NCBI RefSeq assembly: GCF_018455725.1
Contig: NZ_JAHCLR010000005.1
Span: 117,170 to 181,169 of the forward strand
Origin: Mycolicibacter acidiphilus
Lineage (GTDB): Bacteria > Actinomycetota > Actinomycetes > Mycobacteriales > Mycobacteriaceae
Direction: 5' to 3'
Length of the DNA stretch: 64,000 nt
Position numbers and translations under genes: made by a program. Numbering within the stretch: position 1 is the first letter of the stretch; every line of letters begins with the position of its first letter. The notes below the pieces were generated by a model. The model worked only from the letters and a program-made list of their open reading frames with translations, was not told the origin of the DNA and did not search any database. This document shows, one piece after another, positions 33,713 to 42,243 of this stretch.

Positions 33713-34491
33713 GACAGATTGTTTTGCGCGTGAGCCATGCCACTGTCGGTTTCGACTTCACCGTCGAGCAGCGAGATCAATCGGGGGGCCTCGTCGGCGA
33801 TTTTCCGGTCGTGGGTCACCAGGACGATCGTCTGCCCGGCCGCATTCAGGTTGTAGAGCGCGTCGATGACCCGCTGGCCGTTGACCGTGTCGAGGTTTCC
33901 GGTCGGCTCGTCGGCGAGGATGACGTCCGGGTTCATGAACAGCGCGCGCGCGACCGCGACCCGCTGCTGCTCACCGCCCGACAGTTCCGAGGGCACCCGC
34001 TTGGCCTTCGCCGCGAGACCGACCTGGTCGAGCAGGCTCATCGCGTGAGCGTGCTGAGCGCGGCCGGATTTGCCGGACAGCATGCCCGGCAGCATGACGT
34101 TCTCGATGACCGACAGACCGGCCAGGAGGTTGAACGCCTGGAAGACGTAGCCGAGGGTCTGGCAGCGCACGGTCGCCAGTTGCTTGCGGGACAGCCGGCT
34201 GACGCTCTGGCCGTTGATCAGTACGTCACCACTAGTCGGCATATCGAGCAGACCGAGAATGCTGAGCAGGGTGGACTTTCCCGACCCGGATGGGCCGACC
34301 ATCGCCACAAACTCACCGCGAGTGATCTGAATGTCGATATTGCGCAAAATCGGTGTGACAGTGTCGCCACTACCGAACTGCTTGTTCAACCCACGTGCCT
34401 CGAGAACGACCGGCGGTCGCAAAAGGACGGACGGGCTGTGTCCATTGTGGTCGAGCGCTACATCCACGGTCTGCATCTTGGTCCTGATCAT
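33694..34491 (-). CDS. ABC transporter ATPase, LolD/MacB type
   Basis: A 265-residue nucleotide-binding subunit partnering the permease at 31181. Walker [11 protein letters not shown]-loop YVFQAFNL, signature [15 protein letters not shown], Walker [13 protein letters not shown] and the switch His in VLVTHDRK are all present and intact. The N-terminal 28 residues before the NBD core are non-conserved, so a start further in is possible; ATG 34491 is the earliest. It is first in the operon, downstream of a candidate promoter at 34600-34639. It resembles Rv0986, regarded in M. tuberculosis as horizontally acquired. Confidence 0.9.
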   Translation of the reverse strand: MIRTKMQTVDVALDHNGHSPSVLLRPPVVLEARGLNKQFGSGDTVTPILRNIDIQITRGEFVAMVGPSGSGKSTLLSILGLLDMPTSGDVLINGQSVSRLSRKQLATVRCQTLGYVFQAFNLLAGLSVIENVMLPGMLSGKSGRAQHAHAMSLLDQVGLAAKAKRVPSELSGGEQQRVAVARALFMNPDVILADEPTGNLDTVNGQRVIDALYNLNAAGQTIVLVTHDRKIADEAPRLISLLDGEVETDSGMAHAQNNLSWLAEH

Positions 34492-34599
34492 GAATCTCCA
34501 GCGGGGCTATGTAAAAACAAGATCAATGCCCGCGTTGGAGCGGGTTTCCCCGTTCGACTGCTCACCGACTGGTGCTGGGCTACGCGGCGGCCAGTCCCG

Positions 34600-34639
34600 A
34601 TCATACCGACTGTTGGGGTTTGTCAAAAATCATTGACAA
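34600..34639 (-). promoter_or_regulatory. Candidate promoter and operator for the ABC operon
   Basis: Reading the minus strand, TTGACA (34626-34621) and TATGAT (34605-34600) are 15 nt apart, a short but plausible promoter. The -35 is one arm of the inverted repeat TTGTCAA (34620-34626) / TTGACAA (34633-34639), spacer 6, which could be a repressor site. Leader length would be about 100 nt. Confidence 0.4.
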
Positions 34640-34680
34640 GCACAGTGGGTGTGAGAATGGCCGCAATGGTGGCCTGATTT

Positions 34681-35502
34681 CTACGGGTTAGACTGCGGCC
34701 CGCCGGTTTGCTGGGCTGCCCGGGTCGCCGGGTGCACCGCCACCAGCCCCAGTTCGTTGCGCTGCCGGCACAGCTTCGCGAGCTCCGCGTAGACGTTGGC
34801 GCCCAGCAATTCGGTGAGTTCGGGCGCGTAGCTCTGCCACACCTGGCGGGTGCCGACGTGGGCGGCCGGATCGCCGGTGCAGTACCAGTGCAGGTCTTCG
34901 CCGCCGGGACCCCAGCCGCGCCGGTCGAACTCGGTGATCGTGGTCTTGAGGATCTCGGTGTCGTCGGGCCGGGTCACCCATTCCTGGCTGCGCCGGATCG
35001 GCAGCTGCCAGCAGACGTCGGGCTTCATCGTCAGCGGCTCCACCCCGAGACGGACCGCCTTGATGTGCAGGGCGCACCCCGCCCCGCCGGCGAAGCCCGG
35101 CCGGTTCAAGAAGATGCAGGCGCCCTTGTGGGTGCGGGTGCGCAACTGTTCCTCGCCGTCGTTCTCGTCGAGTTCCAGGTAGCCCTTCTTGCCCAGGCCC
35201 TTGTCGCGGAACTGCCAGTCGGCGTCGGTGAGCAGTTCCACCGCAGCGTCGAGCTTGGCGCGATCGTCGTCGTCGGAGAGGAACGCGCCGTGCGAGCAGC
35301 AGCCGTCATCGGGCCGGCCGGCCACGATGCCCTGGCAGGCGGCGGTGCCGAAGACGCACGTCCAGCGCGACAGCAGCCAGGTCAGGTCGGCGGCGATCAG
35401 GTGCTCGGGGTTGTCCGGGTCGTAGAACTCCACCCATTCGCGCGGGAAGTCCGGCTCGACTTCGCCGGGGTGCTTGGGTCGGCCGGGAGGTGCGGGGGTC
35501 AC
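34681..35502 (-). CDS. Conserved Cys-rich protein, Rv0495c homolog
   Basis: A 273-residue conserved mycobacterial protein in its usual place beside the Ppx/GppA gene. Cysteines cluster in WTCVFG, AACQG, DGCCSHG, GACIFL, GCALH, DVCWQ and WYCTG. The first four (C-x6-C-x9-CC) resemble metal or Fe-S ligands of DUF3109-type proteins. No signal peptide or membrane span is seen, so it is cytosolic. It starts with GTG at 35502. It marks the point where core gene order resumes after the 29.6-kb insertion following regX3. Molecular function is not certain; redox or metal handling is suggested by the cysteines. Confidence 0.85.
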   Translation of the reverse strand: MTPAPPGRPKHPGEVEPDFPREWVEFYDPDNPEHLIAADLTWLLSRWTCVFGTAACQGIVAGRPDDGCCSHGAFLSDDDDRAKLDAAVELLTDADWQFRDKGLGKKGYLELDENDGEEQLRTRTHKGACIFLNRPGFAGGAGCALHIKAVRLGVEPLTMKPDVCWQLPIRRSQEWVTRPDDTEILKTTITEFDRRGWGPGGEDLHWYCTGDPAAHVGTRQVWQSYAPELTELLGANVYAELAKLCRQRNELGLVAVHPATRAAQQTGGPQSNP

Positions 35503-35563
35503 GAAACTCCACGGTAGACCAAATATTCACCCTGCCCGCACGTCCACCGTTAAGTTATCTCTC

Positions 35564-36586
35564 GTGCGATTAGGCGTTCTCGATGTCGGCAGCAACACGG
35601 TGCATCTGCTGGTGGTCGATGCCCACCGGGGCGGCCACCCGACGCCGATGAGCTCCACCAAGGCGACGTTGCGGCTGGCCGAGGCCACCGACGACTCAGG
35701 GAAGATCACCCGCCGGGGGGCGGACAAACTGGTGTCCACCGTCGAGGAGTTCGCCAAGATCGCCGCCAGTTCGGGGTGCGCGGAGCTGATGGCGTTCGCC
35801 ACCTCCGCGGTGCGCGACGCTTCCAACTCCGAGGACGTGCTGGCCCGAGTGCGCTCCGAGGCCGGGGTGGACCTGAAGGTGCTCGCCGGTGAGGACGAGT
35901 CGCGACTGACCTTCCTGTCGGTGCGCCGCTGGTTCGGTTGGAGCGCCGGACGGATCATCAACCTCGACATCGGCGGCGGCTCGCTGGAGTTGTCCAGCGG
36001 TCTCGACGAGGAGCCGGACGTGGCGCTGTCGCTGCAGCTGGGCGCCGGGCGGCTGACCCGGGACTGGCTGGCCGAGGACCCGCCCGGCCGGCGTCGGGTG
36101 GCGATGCTGCGGGATTGGCTGGACACTGAACTGTCCGGGGCGGCGGCCACCGTGCTCGACGCCGGCCCCGCTGATCGCACGGTCGCGACGTCGAAGACGT
36201 TTCGTTCGCTGGCCCGGCTGACCGGCGCCGCGCCGTCGGCGGCCGGACCGCGTGTCAAGCGCACATTGACCGCCGCAGGCCTTAGGCAGCTCATATCATT
36301 CATCTCTAGGATGACCACGGCTGATCGGGCCGAATTGGAAGGGGTGAGCACCGAGCGGGCGCCGCAGATCGTGGCGGGGGCTCTGGTGGCGGAGGCAAGC
36401 ATGCGAGCGCTGTCGATTGAAACAGTGGAGATTTGCCCGTGGGCGCTGCGCGAGGGCCTGATCCTGCGGCGGCTCGACAGCGAAGCGGACGCTGCCACCC
36501 TGATCGAATCCGCTTCGGTGGGCGCAGCGGTGCGCGACGCCGGGGGTGCGGACGCGGCTGACCGGTCGAGAGGCAAAGCACGATGA
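35564..36586 (+). CDS. Ppx/GppA-family phosphatase, Rv0496 homolog
   Basis: A 340-residue exopolyphosphatase / pppGpp phosphohydrolase family protein of the short mycobacterial type (PPX1-like). The phosphate-binding motif LDVGSNTVHLLVVD is at the N-terminus, and the second glycine loop IINLDIGGGSLELS is near residue 130. GTG at 35564 gives the family-typical start MRLGVLDVGSNT. The stop overlaps the start of the membrane protein downstream (ATGA), indicating coupling. Placement near senX3-regX3 fits a phosphate theme. Single-domain length suggests polyphosphate hydrolysis rather than full GppA activity. Confidence 0.93.
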   Translation: MRLGVLDVGSNTVHLLVVDAHRGGHPTPMSSTKATLRLAEATDDSGKITRRGADKLVSTVEEFAKIAASSGCAELMAFATSAVRDASNSEDVLARVRSEAGVDLKVLAGEDESRLTFLSVRRWFGWSAGRIINLDIGGGSLELSSGLDEEPDVALSLQLGAGRLTRDWLAEDPPGRRRVAMLRDWLDTELSGAAATVLDAGPADRTVATSKTFRSLARLTGAAPSAAGPRVKRTLTAAGLRQLISFISRMTTADRAELEGVSTERAPQIVAGALVAEASMRALSIETVEICPWALREGLILRRLDSEADAATLIESASVGAAVRDAGGADAADRSRGKAR

Positions 36587-37659
36587 CGGGACCGATCCCC
36601 ACCCCAGAGGCCCGGGACGTCGAGACACGGCCGATCTCGGTGGCGGAGTTGCTGGCTAAGAACGGGACGATCGGCGCCCCGCCGGTCACCGGGCGCCGTC
36701 GTCGCCGGAAGGGCAACGCCGACGCGGTCACCGTCGCCGAGTTGACCGGCGAGATCCCGGTGATCCGGGACGACGAGGAACCCGAGTCCGACACCGCGGC
36801 GCCGGCGGACCCGACGCCGAGTGGCCGTCTGCCGGTCGGCCCGGCACCGGGCTTCGCCGGCGACGACCGGCCGTCCACCGGGCGCCAGCGGGTGATCGAC
36901 GAGGACCGGCCGTCCACCGGGCGCCAGCGCGCGCTCGGGAGTCCGCCGCGGCGCGAGCCCGAACCACGCTGGCCGAAGTCACCGCCGCAACCGGCGCGCG
37001 GCACCGGCCCGGAGCACAGTCACTACCCGCGGCCGCAGCGTCGCACCGAACCGCCCGCCGGGGCCGAGCGGATGCGCCCGGACCCGGCCGACAACTTCAC
37101 CGACATCGACGTCGACGTGATGGACACCGACGTCCGCGAAGCCGACCTGCCCAGCGAGGACTCGGCGTTCGTGCGCTCCTTCCTGATCGGCGGCGGCGAC
37201 GGCGCTGAGCGGTCGGGTCTCACCCGGCCGGCGCTCACCGCGGACCTGCACGACGGCGACCTGCGCGGGGACCTGCACGACGACTTGCATGATGACCTGC
37301 ACGACGATCTGGTCGACGACCTGGCCGACGAGGACGTGCCCGACCTCAGCGGACGCGACGACGACGTCGACTCCGACTCCGACGACGAGGACGACGAGCA
37401 GCCGGGACTGACCGGCTACGCGATGATCGTGCTGCAGTCGGTGCTGGCGGTGGTGCTCGGCGGCGGGCTGTTCGTCGGCTTCGACCAGCTGTGGCGGTGG
37501 AACAGCATCGTGGCACTGGTGCTCACCGTGCTGGTCACGCTGGGTCTGGTCGCCGCGGTGCAGGCGGTGCGCAAGACCGTCGACATCGTCAGCACGCTGA
37601 TCGCCGTCGCCGTAGGGCTGCTGGTCACCCTCGGGCCGCTGGTACTGCACGCCGGCTAG
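36583..37659 (+). CDS. Membrane protein with acidic repeats, Rv0497 homolog
   Basis: A 358-residue protein. The N-terminal two-thirds are cytosolic, charged and low-complexity. They include a duplicated RPSTGRQR motif (26-bp DNA repeat at 36865-36890 and 36904-36929) and a run of (D)LHDDL repeats followed by a very acidic stretch (DSDSDDEDDEQ). The C-terminal 90 residues carry three TM helices (YAMIVLQSVLAVVLGGGLFVG; IVALVLTVLVTLGLVAAV; LIAVAVGLLVTLGPLVL). ATG 36583 overlaps the phosphatase stop. Conserved position in mycobacteria; function unknown. The acidic repeat may bind cations or a basic partner. Confidence 0.85.
   Translation: MTGPIPTPEARDVETRPISVAELLAKNGTIGAPPVTGRRRRRKGNADAVTVAELTGEIPVIRDDEEPESDTAAPADPTPSGRLPVGPAPGFAGDDRPSTGRQRVIDEDRPSTGRQRALGSPPRREPEPRWPKSPPQPARGTGPEHSHYPRPQRRTEPPAGAERMRPDPADNFTDIDVDVMDTDVREADLPSEDSAFVRSFLIGGGDGAERSGLTRPALTADLHDGDLRGDLHDDLHDDLHDDLVDDLADEDVPDLSGRDDDVDSDSDDEDDEQPGLTGYAMIVLQSVLAVVLGGGLFVGFDQLWRWNSIVALVLTVLVTLGLVAAVQAVRKTVDIVSTLIAVAVGLLVTLGPLVLHAG
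36865..37323 (+). repeat. Coding repeats in the Rv0497-like gene
   Basis: A 26-bp exact direct repeat (36865-36890 and 36904-36929, period 39) encodes DRPSTGRQR. A second cluster at 37243-37323 repeats a 12-bp GACCTGCACGAC-type unit encoding DLHD. Both keep reading frame. Confidence 0.75.
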
Positions 37660-37677
37660 CCGATCACCATTAGTCCC

Positions 37678-38520
37678 GTGCGCCCAGCGATCAAGGTCGG
37701 ACTCTCGACCGCATCGGTGTATCCCCTGCGGACCGAGGCCGCGTTCGAATACGCCGCGAAACTCGGCTACGACGGCGTCGAGCTGATGGTGTGGGGGGAG
37801 TCGGTCAGCCAGGACATCGGCGCGGTCCGGAAACTGTCCCGGCGCTACCGGGTGCCGGTGCTGTCCGTGCATGCGCCGTGCCTGCTGATCTCGCAGCGGG
37901 TGTGGGGATCCAACCCGATCCCCAAGCTGGAACGCAGCGTCCGGGCCGCCGAGCGGCTCGGCGCCCAGACCGTCGTCGTGCACCCGCCGTTCCGCTGGCA
38001 GCGCCGGTACGCGGAGGGATTCTCCGACCAGGTGGCCGCGCTGGAAGCCGCCAGCGACGTGGCGGTGGCGGTGGAGAACATGTTCCCGTTCCGCACCGAC
38101 CGGTTCTTCGGCGCCGAGCAGTCCCGGGAGCGGATGCGCCGGCGCGGCGGCGGCCCCGGGCCGGGGATCTCGGCGTTCGCACCGTCCTACGACCCGCTGG
38201 ACGGCAACCATGCGCACTACACGCTGGACCTGTCGCACACCTCGACCGCGGGCACCGACGCGCTGGAGATGGCCCGCCGGATGGGTTCGGGCCTGACGCA
38301 TCTGCACCTGTGCGACGGCAGCGGCCTGCCCGCCGACGAACACCTGGTGCCCGGCCGCGGCGACCAGCCGACCGCCGAGGTCTGCCAGCTGCTGGCGGCC
38401 GGCGACTTCACCGGGCACGTCGTGCTGGAGGTGACCACCTCGCACGCGCGGTCGCCGCACGAGCGCGAGGCGCTGCTGACCGAGTCGCTGCAGTTCGCCC
38501 GCACGCACCTGCTGCGATGA
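37678..38520 (+). CDS. Sugar-phosphate isomerase/epimerase-like TIM barrel, Rv0498 homolog
   Basis: A 280-residue protein of the AP-endonuclease-2/xylose-isomerase-like TIM barrel superfamily. It opens with the strand IKVGLSTASVYPL, followed by FEYAAKLGYDGVELMVW. Later metal-ligand strands include TVVVHPPF, VAVENM and HYTLDLSHTST, then LTHLHLCDGSG, and VVLEVTT near the end. The GTG start at 37678 follows the membrane gene by 18 bp. Conserved operon position between Rv0497 and Rv0499 homologs; actual substrate unknown. Confidence 0.85.
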   Translation: MRPAIKVGLSTASVYPLRTEAAFEYAAKLGYDGVELMVWGESVSQDIGAVRKLSRRYRVPVLSVHAPCLLISQRVWGSNPIPKLERSVRAAERLGAQTVVVHPPFRWQRRYAEGFSDQVAALEAASDVAVAVENMFPFRTDRFFGAEQSRERMRRRGGGPGPGISAFAPSYDPLDGNHAHYTLDLSHTSTAGTDALEMARRMGSGLTHLHLCDGSGLPADEHLVPGRGDQPTAEVCQLLAAGDFTGHVVLEVTTSHARSPHEREALLTESLQFARTHLLR

Positions 38521-38527
38521 TCTGTCG

Positions 38528-39367
38528 ATGACCGATTCCACCCTGTTCGCCGACGCGATGCGGCTCACCGTGCTCGACGGCGGCGGTCCCGACGGCGACA
38601 CCGTGAGTTTCGCCGGTGAGCTCAACGAGCACTGGACGATCGGCCCGAAGGTGCACGGCGGCGCGATGCTGGCGCTCTGCGCGAACGCCGCCCGCACCGC
38701 GCACGGTGACGCGGCGGGAGTCCAGCAGCCGGTGGCGGTGTCGGCCAGCTACCTGGGCGCACCCGACCCCGGTCCGATGCGGCTCACGACGTTCCTCCGC
38801 AAGCGGGGGCGGCGGATCAGTGTGGTCGACGTCGAACTGAGCCAGGGAGACCGCACCGCGGTGCATGCGGTGGTGACGCTCGGTGAGCCGGAACACCATG
38901 CGCCGCCGCTGCTGTCGGTGAACCCGGTGGTGCCGCTGATGACCCCGGAGCCGCCGCCGGGCCTGGAGCCGATCGGCCCGGGACACCCGATGGAGCACGT
39001 CGTGCACCTGGCGCACGGCTGCGACATTCGGCCGGCGCTGACCACCCTGGGGCCGCGCTCCGACGGGGGACCGCCGGTGATCGAGATGTGGGTCCGCCCG
39101 AAGGACGCCGCGCCCGACGTGCTGTTCGCGCTGCTCTGCGGCGACGTCTCGGCGCCGGTGACGTTCGCGGTCAACCGGATGGGCTGGGCGCCGACCGTGC
39201 AGCTCACCGCCTACCTGCGGGCGATGCCGGCCGACGGCTGGCTGCGGGTCATCTGCACCACTATGCAGATCGGGCAGGACTGGTTCGACGAGGACCACAT
39301 CGTCGTCGACTGCGAGGGCCGGATCGTCGTGCAGACCCGTCAGTTGGCGATGGTCCCCGGCCGGTAA
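38528..39367 (+). CDS. Thioesterase-family protein (TesB-like), Rv0499 homolog
   Basis: A 279-residue double-hotdog acyl-CoA thioesterase-like protein. The first hotdog has WTIGPKVHGGAMLALCANAA, with SASYLGAPDPGPMRLTTFLRKRGRRISVVDVEL typical of acyl-CoA binding. The second ends in DWFDEDHIVVDCEGRIVVQTRQLA, the usual TesB closing motif with catalytic-region Asp/Gln. It starts 7 nt after the Rv0498 homolog stop, so both are in one operon. Substrate chain length unknown. Confidence 0.85.
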   Translation: MTDSTLFADAMRLTVLDGGGPDGDTVSFAGELNEHWTIGPKVHGGAMLALCANAARTAHGDAAGVQQPVAVSASYLGAPDPGPMRLTTFLRKRGRRISVVDVELSQGDRTAVHAVVTLGEPEHHAPPLLSVNPVVPLMTPEPPPGLEPIGPGHPMEHVVHLAHGCDIRPALTTLGPRSDGGPPVIEMWVRPKDAAPDVLFALLCGDVSAPVTFAVNRMGWAPTVQLTAYLRAMPADGWLRVICTTMQIGQDWFDEDHIVVDCEGRIVVQTRQLAMVPGR

Positions 39368-39389
39368 CGCTTCCCCGCCGGCTTCTTGC

Positions 39390-39483
39390 GGGCGGCCCGC
39401 CGCGCCCGGCTGGCGCCGTTCTCGCGATCACCCGGTGTCTTCGACGGGCGGCCCGCGTCGCCCGGCTGGCGCCGTTCTCGCGA
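39390..39483. repeat. 38-bp near-identical direct repeat in the proC leader
   Basis: The 38-bp segment 39390-39427 recurs at 39446-39483 with two mismatches (period 56 bp). The pair fills most of the 145-bp gap between the Rv0499 homolog and proC. It is GC-rich and non-coding as far as I can tell. Confidence 0.75.
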
Positions 39484-39512
39484 CCGCCCGGGGGTCTGAC
39501 ATGCTGGTCGGC

Positions 39513-40361
39513 ATGGCGAGAATCGCGATCATCGGCGGCGGAAACATGGGAGAGGCCCTGCTGGGCGGTTTGCTGGCAGCCGGCCGTCCGGTCAAGGACC
39601 TGGTGGTCGCCGAGCAGTACCCGGAGCGGGCCAAGCAGCTCTCCGCCACCTATTCGGTGTTGGTGACCACGGTCGCCGACGCGATGGAGAACGCGGATGT
39701 CGTCGTCGTCGCGGTCAAGCCGCCGGACGTCGACACCGTCGTCGCCGAGTTCGCCAAGCTGGTCACCGGCGCGACCGGCGACAAGCCGGACCCGGTGCTG
39801 GTGACGATCGTCGCCGGCGTCACCACCGGCTACCTGGAGTCCAAGCTGCCCGCCGGTGCTGCCGTGGTGCGGGTGATGCCGAACACGCCGGTGAAGGTGG
39901 GGGCCGGGGCCAGTGCGCTGTGCCGGGGCCGGTTCGCCACGCCCGAGCAGGTCACGCAGGTCGCCGAGCTGTTCGAGTGCGTCGGCAGCGCGGCGATCGT
40001 GCCCGAGGACCAACTGGACGCGGTGACCGCCGTCTCCGGTTCCGGGCCGGCGTATTTCTTCCTGCTGGTCGAGGCGCTGGTGGACGCCGGGGTGGCGGCC
40101 GGGCTGAGCCGTCCGGTGGCCACCGATCTGGCCGTGCAGACGATGGCGGGGTCGGCGCAGATGCTGCTCGATGAGCGCGGTGATTCCGCGCCGGCGCTGG
40201 ACACCACTGCGGCGCGGCTGCGGGCCATGGTGACCTCGCCCGGTGGCACCACTGCCGCTGCGCTGCGCGAACTGGAGAGCGGCGGTCTGCGGACGGCGGT
40301 GGACCGGGCCGTGCAGGCAGCGAAAACCCGCTCTGAGCAGCTAAGAATTACATCAGAGTAA
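39513..40361 (+). CDS. proC: Pyrroline-5-carboxylate reductase
   Basis: Last enzyme of proline biosynthesis, reducing pyrroline-5-carboxylate with NAD(P)H in the cytosol. At 282 residues it has the normal length. N-terminal Rossmann motif IAIIGGGNMGEALLGGL, then VVVAVKPPDV, VRVMPNTPVKVGAGAS and the dimerisation/catalytic segment AVSGSGPAYFFLLVEALVDAG, ending VTSPGGTTAAALRELE. ATG 39513 begins right at the Rossmann strand. Position matches Rv0500. Confidence 0.96.
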   Translation: MARIAIIGGGNMGEALLGGLLAAGRPVKDLVVAEQYPERAKQLSATYSVLVTTVADAMENADVVVVAVKPPDVDTVVAEFAKLVTGATGDKPDPVLVTIVAGVTTGYLESKLPAGAAVVRVMPNTPVKVGAGASALCRGRFATPEQVTQVAELFECVGSAAIVPEDQLDAVTAVSGSGPAYFFLLVEALVDAGVAAGLSRPVATDLAVQTMAGSAQMLLDERGDSAPALDTTAARLRAMVTSPGGTTAAALRELESGGLRTAVDRAVQAAKTRSEQLRITSE

Positions 40362-40500
40362 TTCACTTATTTTTCACATATTGGCTCTCACCAGTCGCAA
40401 TAACCCCATTCGTCCCGCTATTCTCCTCTATGTCTGTGCGTGTGGGTGCCGCGGAGGGGAAGCCGTCGGGACTGCACGTGCCTGATTGAAATGGGTAACG

Positions 40501-40761
40501 ATGACGTCTATGAACGGGCCTTCGGCGCGGGATTCGGCTGGCGGTAGACCACTGCGGGATGCCACTGCCGGCGACCAGCAGGGTCGGACGCAATTCCTGA
40601 CGGTGGCCGAGGTGGCCGCGCTGATGCGGGTCAGCAAGATGACGGTGTACCGCCTGGTGCACAACGGCGAGTTGCCCGCGGTGCGGGTGGGGCGGTCCTT
40701 CCGGGTGCACGCCAAGGCCGTGCACGACCTGCTGGAGACCTCCTTCTTCGACGCGGGCTGA
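40501..40761 (+). CDS. Helix-turn-helix DNA-binding protein (excisionase fold), Rv0500A homolog
   Basis: An 86-residue MerR/excisionase-like winged HTH protein. The core LTVAEVAALMRVSKMTVYRLVHNGELPAVRVGRSFRVH is that of the SinR/Xis-type AlpA family; it is chromosomally conserved in mycobacteria, so it is not a sign of a prophage. Start ATG 40501 (MTSMNGPSARD) is favoured over the nearby ATG at 40510. A terminator follows at 40831. Targets unknown here. Confidence 0.9.
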   Translation: MTSMNGPSARDSAGGRPLRDATAGDQQGRTQFLTVAEVAALMRVSKMTVYRLVHNGELPAVRVGRSFRVHAKAVHDLLETSFFDAG

Positions 40762-40830
40762 CGCCCGGCGTCGACAGGTAAGCAGCCTCCCGGGCGTCGC
40801 CGCACGGTGACGTCCGGGATTGGCTGCTGC

Positions 40831-40854
40831 CCGGGACCGTGCGGTCCCGGTTTT
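40831..40854 (+). terminator. Rho-independent terminator
   Basis: CCGGGACCG-TG-CGGTCCCGG forms a compact hairpin (40831-40850) followed by TTTT, 70 bp after the HTH gene. It is one of the few canonical U-tailed terminators in this window. Confidence 0.8.
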
Positions 40855-40947
40855 CCGGTCTGCTCGGGTGTCCGGGTAAAGTGGCCGGGTCGATCAGATC
40901 AGTTGAGCAGCGCCCTGCGGCGCGGGCGGAAGCAGATAGCGGAGTTC

Positions 40948-41049
40948 ATGGGTTCAGTCATCAAGAAGCGGCGCAAGCGCATGTCGAAGAAGAAGCACCG
41001 CAAGCTGCTTCGCCGGACCCGCGTGCAGCGCAGAAAACTCGGTAAGTAG
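40948..41049 (+). CDS. Small ribosomal protein bS22 (AURKAIP1/COX24 domain), Rv0500B homolog
   Basis: A 33-residue, extremely basic peptide rich in Lys/Arg ([20 protein letters not shown] and KLGK at the end). It matches the actinobacterial bS22 protein seen in mycobacterial 30S structures, where it lies near the decoding centre. The ATG at 40948 follows GGAG. It is normally conserved between the HTH gene and galE2, as here. Identification is by length, composition and place. Confidence 0.9.
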
Positions 41050-41123
41050 TTCGCCGCACACCCCGCCGCCACGACGGTCAGATCCCGGTATTGCTTTTCC
41101 GGGGTGGCCGTTAGGCTGGCGGG

Positions 41124-42239
41124 GTGGATTCGGCCGGCCCCCCCAGTGACAGCACTCGAAGCGACAGTCGGCACTACCCGAAGGTCGTGCTGGTCACCGG
41201 TGCCTGCCGGTTTCTGGGCGGCTATCTGACCGCCCGGCTCACCCAGAACCCGTTGATCAATCGGGTCATCGCGGTGGACGCGGTGATGCCCAGCAAGGAC
41301 ATGCTGCGCCGGATGGGGCGCGCCGAGTTCGTTCGCGCCGACATCCGTAATCCGTTCATCGCCAAGGTGATTCGGAACAGTGAAGTCGACACCGTGGTGC
41401 ACGCCGCCGCGGCGTCGTACGTGCCGCGATCCGGCGGGGGAGCTGCGCTCAAGGAGCTCAACGTGATGGGCGCCATGCAGCTGTTCGCCGCCTGCCAGAA
41501 GGCGCCGTCGGTGCGCCGGGTGGTGCTCAAGTCCACGTCGGAGGTGTACGGGTCGTGCTCGCGGGACCCGGTGCTGTTCACCGAGGACAGCACCAGTCAC
41601 CGGCCGCCGAGTTCGGGGTTTCCCCGCGACAGCATCGACATCGAGGGCTACGCCCGCGGGCTCGGCCGACGCCGGCCCGACATCGCGGTGACGATCCTGC
41701 GGATGGCCAACATGATCGGCCCCGCAATGGATACCGCGCTCTCGCGCTACCTCGGCGGGCCGCTGGTTCCGGTGGTGCTGGGCCGCGACGCCCGGCTGCA
41801 GCTGCTGCACGAGCAGGACGCGCTGGGCGCCCTGGAGCGCGCCACGATGGCCGGTAAGGCCGGCACCTTCAACATCGGCGCCGACGGGATCATCATGATG
41901 TCGCAGGCGATCCGCCGGGCGGGCCGGGTTCCGGTGCCGCTGCCCGGGGTCGGGCTGTGGCTGATGGACTCGCTGCGACGGGCCAACCACTACACCGAGA
42001 TCAACCGGGAACAGCTGGACTATCTGAGCTTCGGCCGGGTGATGGATACGACTAGAATGCGAGTCGACCTCGGGTACAGCGCCAAGTGGACCACCGCTGA
42101 GGCGTTCGCCGACTACGTGCGAGGTCGTGGTCTCGATCCGATCATCGAACCCAAGTGGGTGCGTTCGATGGAGCAGCGCGCCATTGCCGCCGCGCAGGCT
42201 CTGGGTGAGATCGGCGTGAACAAGGTGTGGGGAGGATAA
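41124..42239 (+). CDS. galE2: NAD-dependent epimerase/dehydratase, Rv0501 (GalE2) homolog
   Basis: A 371-residue extended SDR. The cofactor motif is VLVTGACRFLGGYL, with CR in the place of the usual GG, a feature I note as atypical. Later HAAAASYVPRSGGG and VLKSTSEVYG are typical, but the canonical Tyr-x3-Lys is not evident (IDIEGYARGLGRR has Tyr without a Lys at +4). It may therefore be a non-catalytic or altered SDR; despite the symbol, galactose epimerase activity is unproven. GTG at 41124. It sits 4 nt upstream of the acyltransferase gene, forming a conserved pair. Confidence 0.85.
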   Translation: MDSAGPPSDSTRSDSRHYPKVVLVTGACRFLGGYLTARLTQNPLINRVIAVDAVMPSKDMLRRMGRAEFVRADIRNPFIAKVIRNSEVDTVVHAAAASYVPRSGGGAALKELNVMGAMQLFAACQKAPSVRRVVLKSTSEVYGSCSRDPVLFTEDSTSHRPPSSGFPRDSIDIEGYARGLGRRRPDIAVTILRMANMIGPAMDTALSRYLGGPLVPVVLGRDARLQLLHEQDALGALERATMAGKAGTFNIGADGIIMMSQAIRRAGRVPVPLPGVGLWLMDSLRRANHYTEINREQLDYLSFGRVMDTTRMRVDLGYSAKWTTAEAFADYVRGRGLDPIIEPKWVRSMEQRAIAAAQALGEIGVNKVWGG

Positions 42240-42243
42240 CGGC

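Noticed and set aside
40501-40761. Prophage excisionase marking a mobile element
   Set aside because: The fold is excisionase-like, but this gene is a conserved mycobacterial core gene between proC and bS22. No integrase or att site accompanies it.
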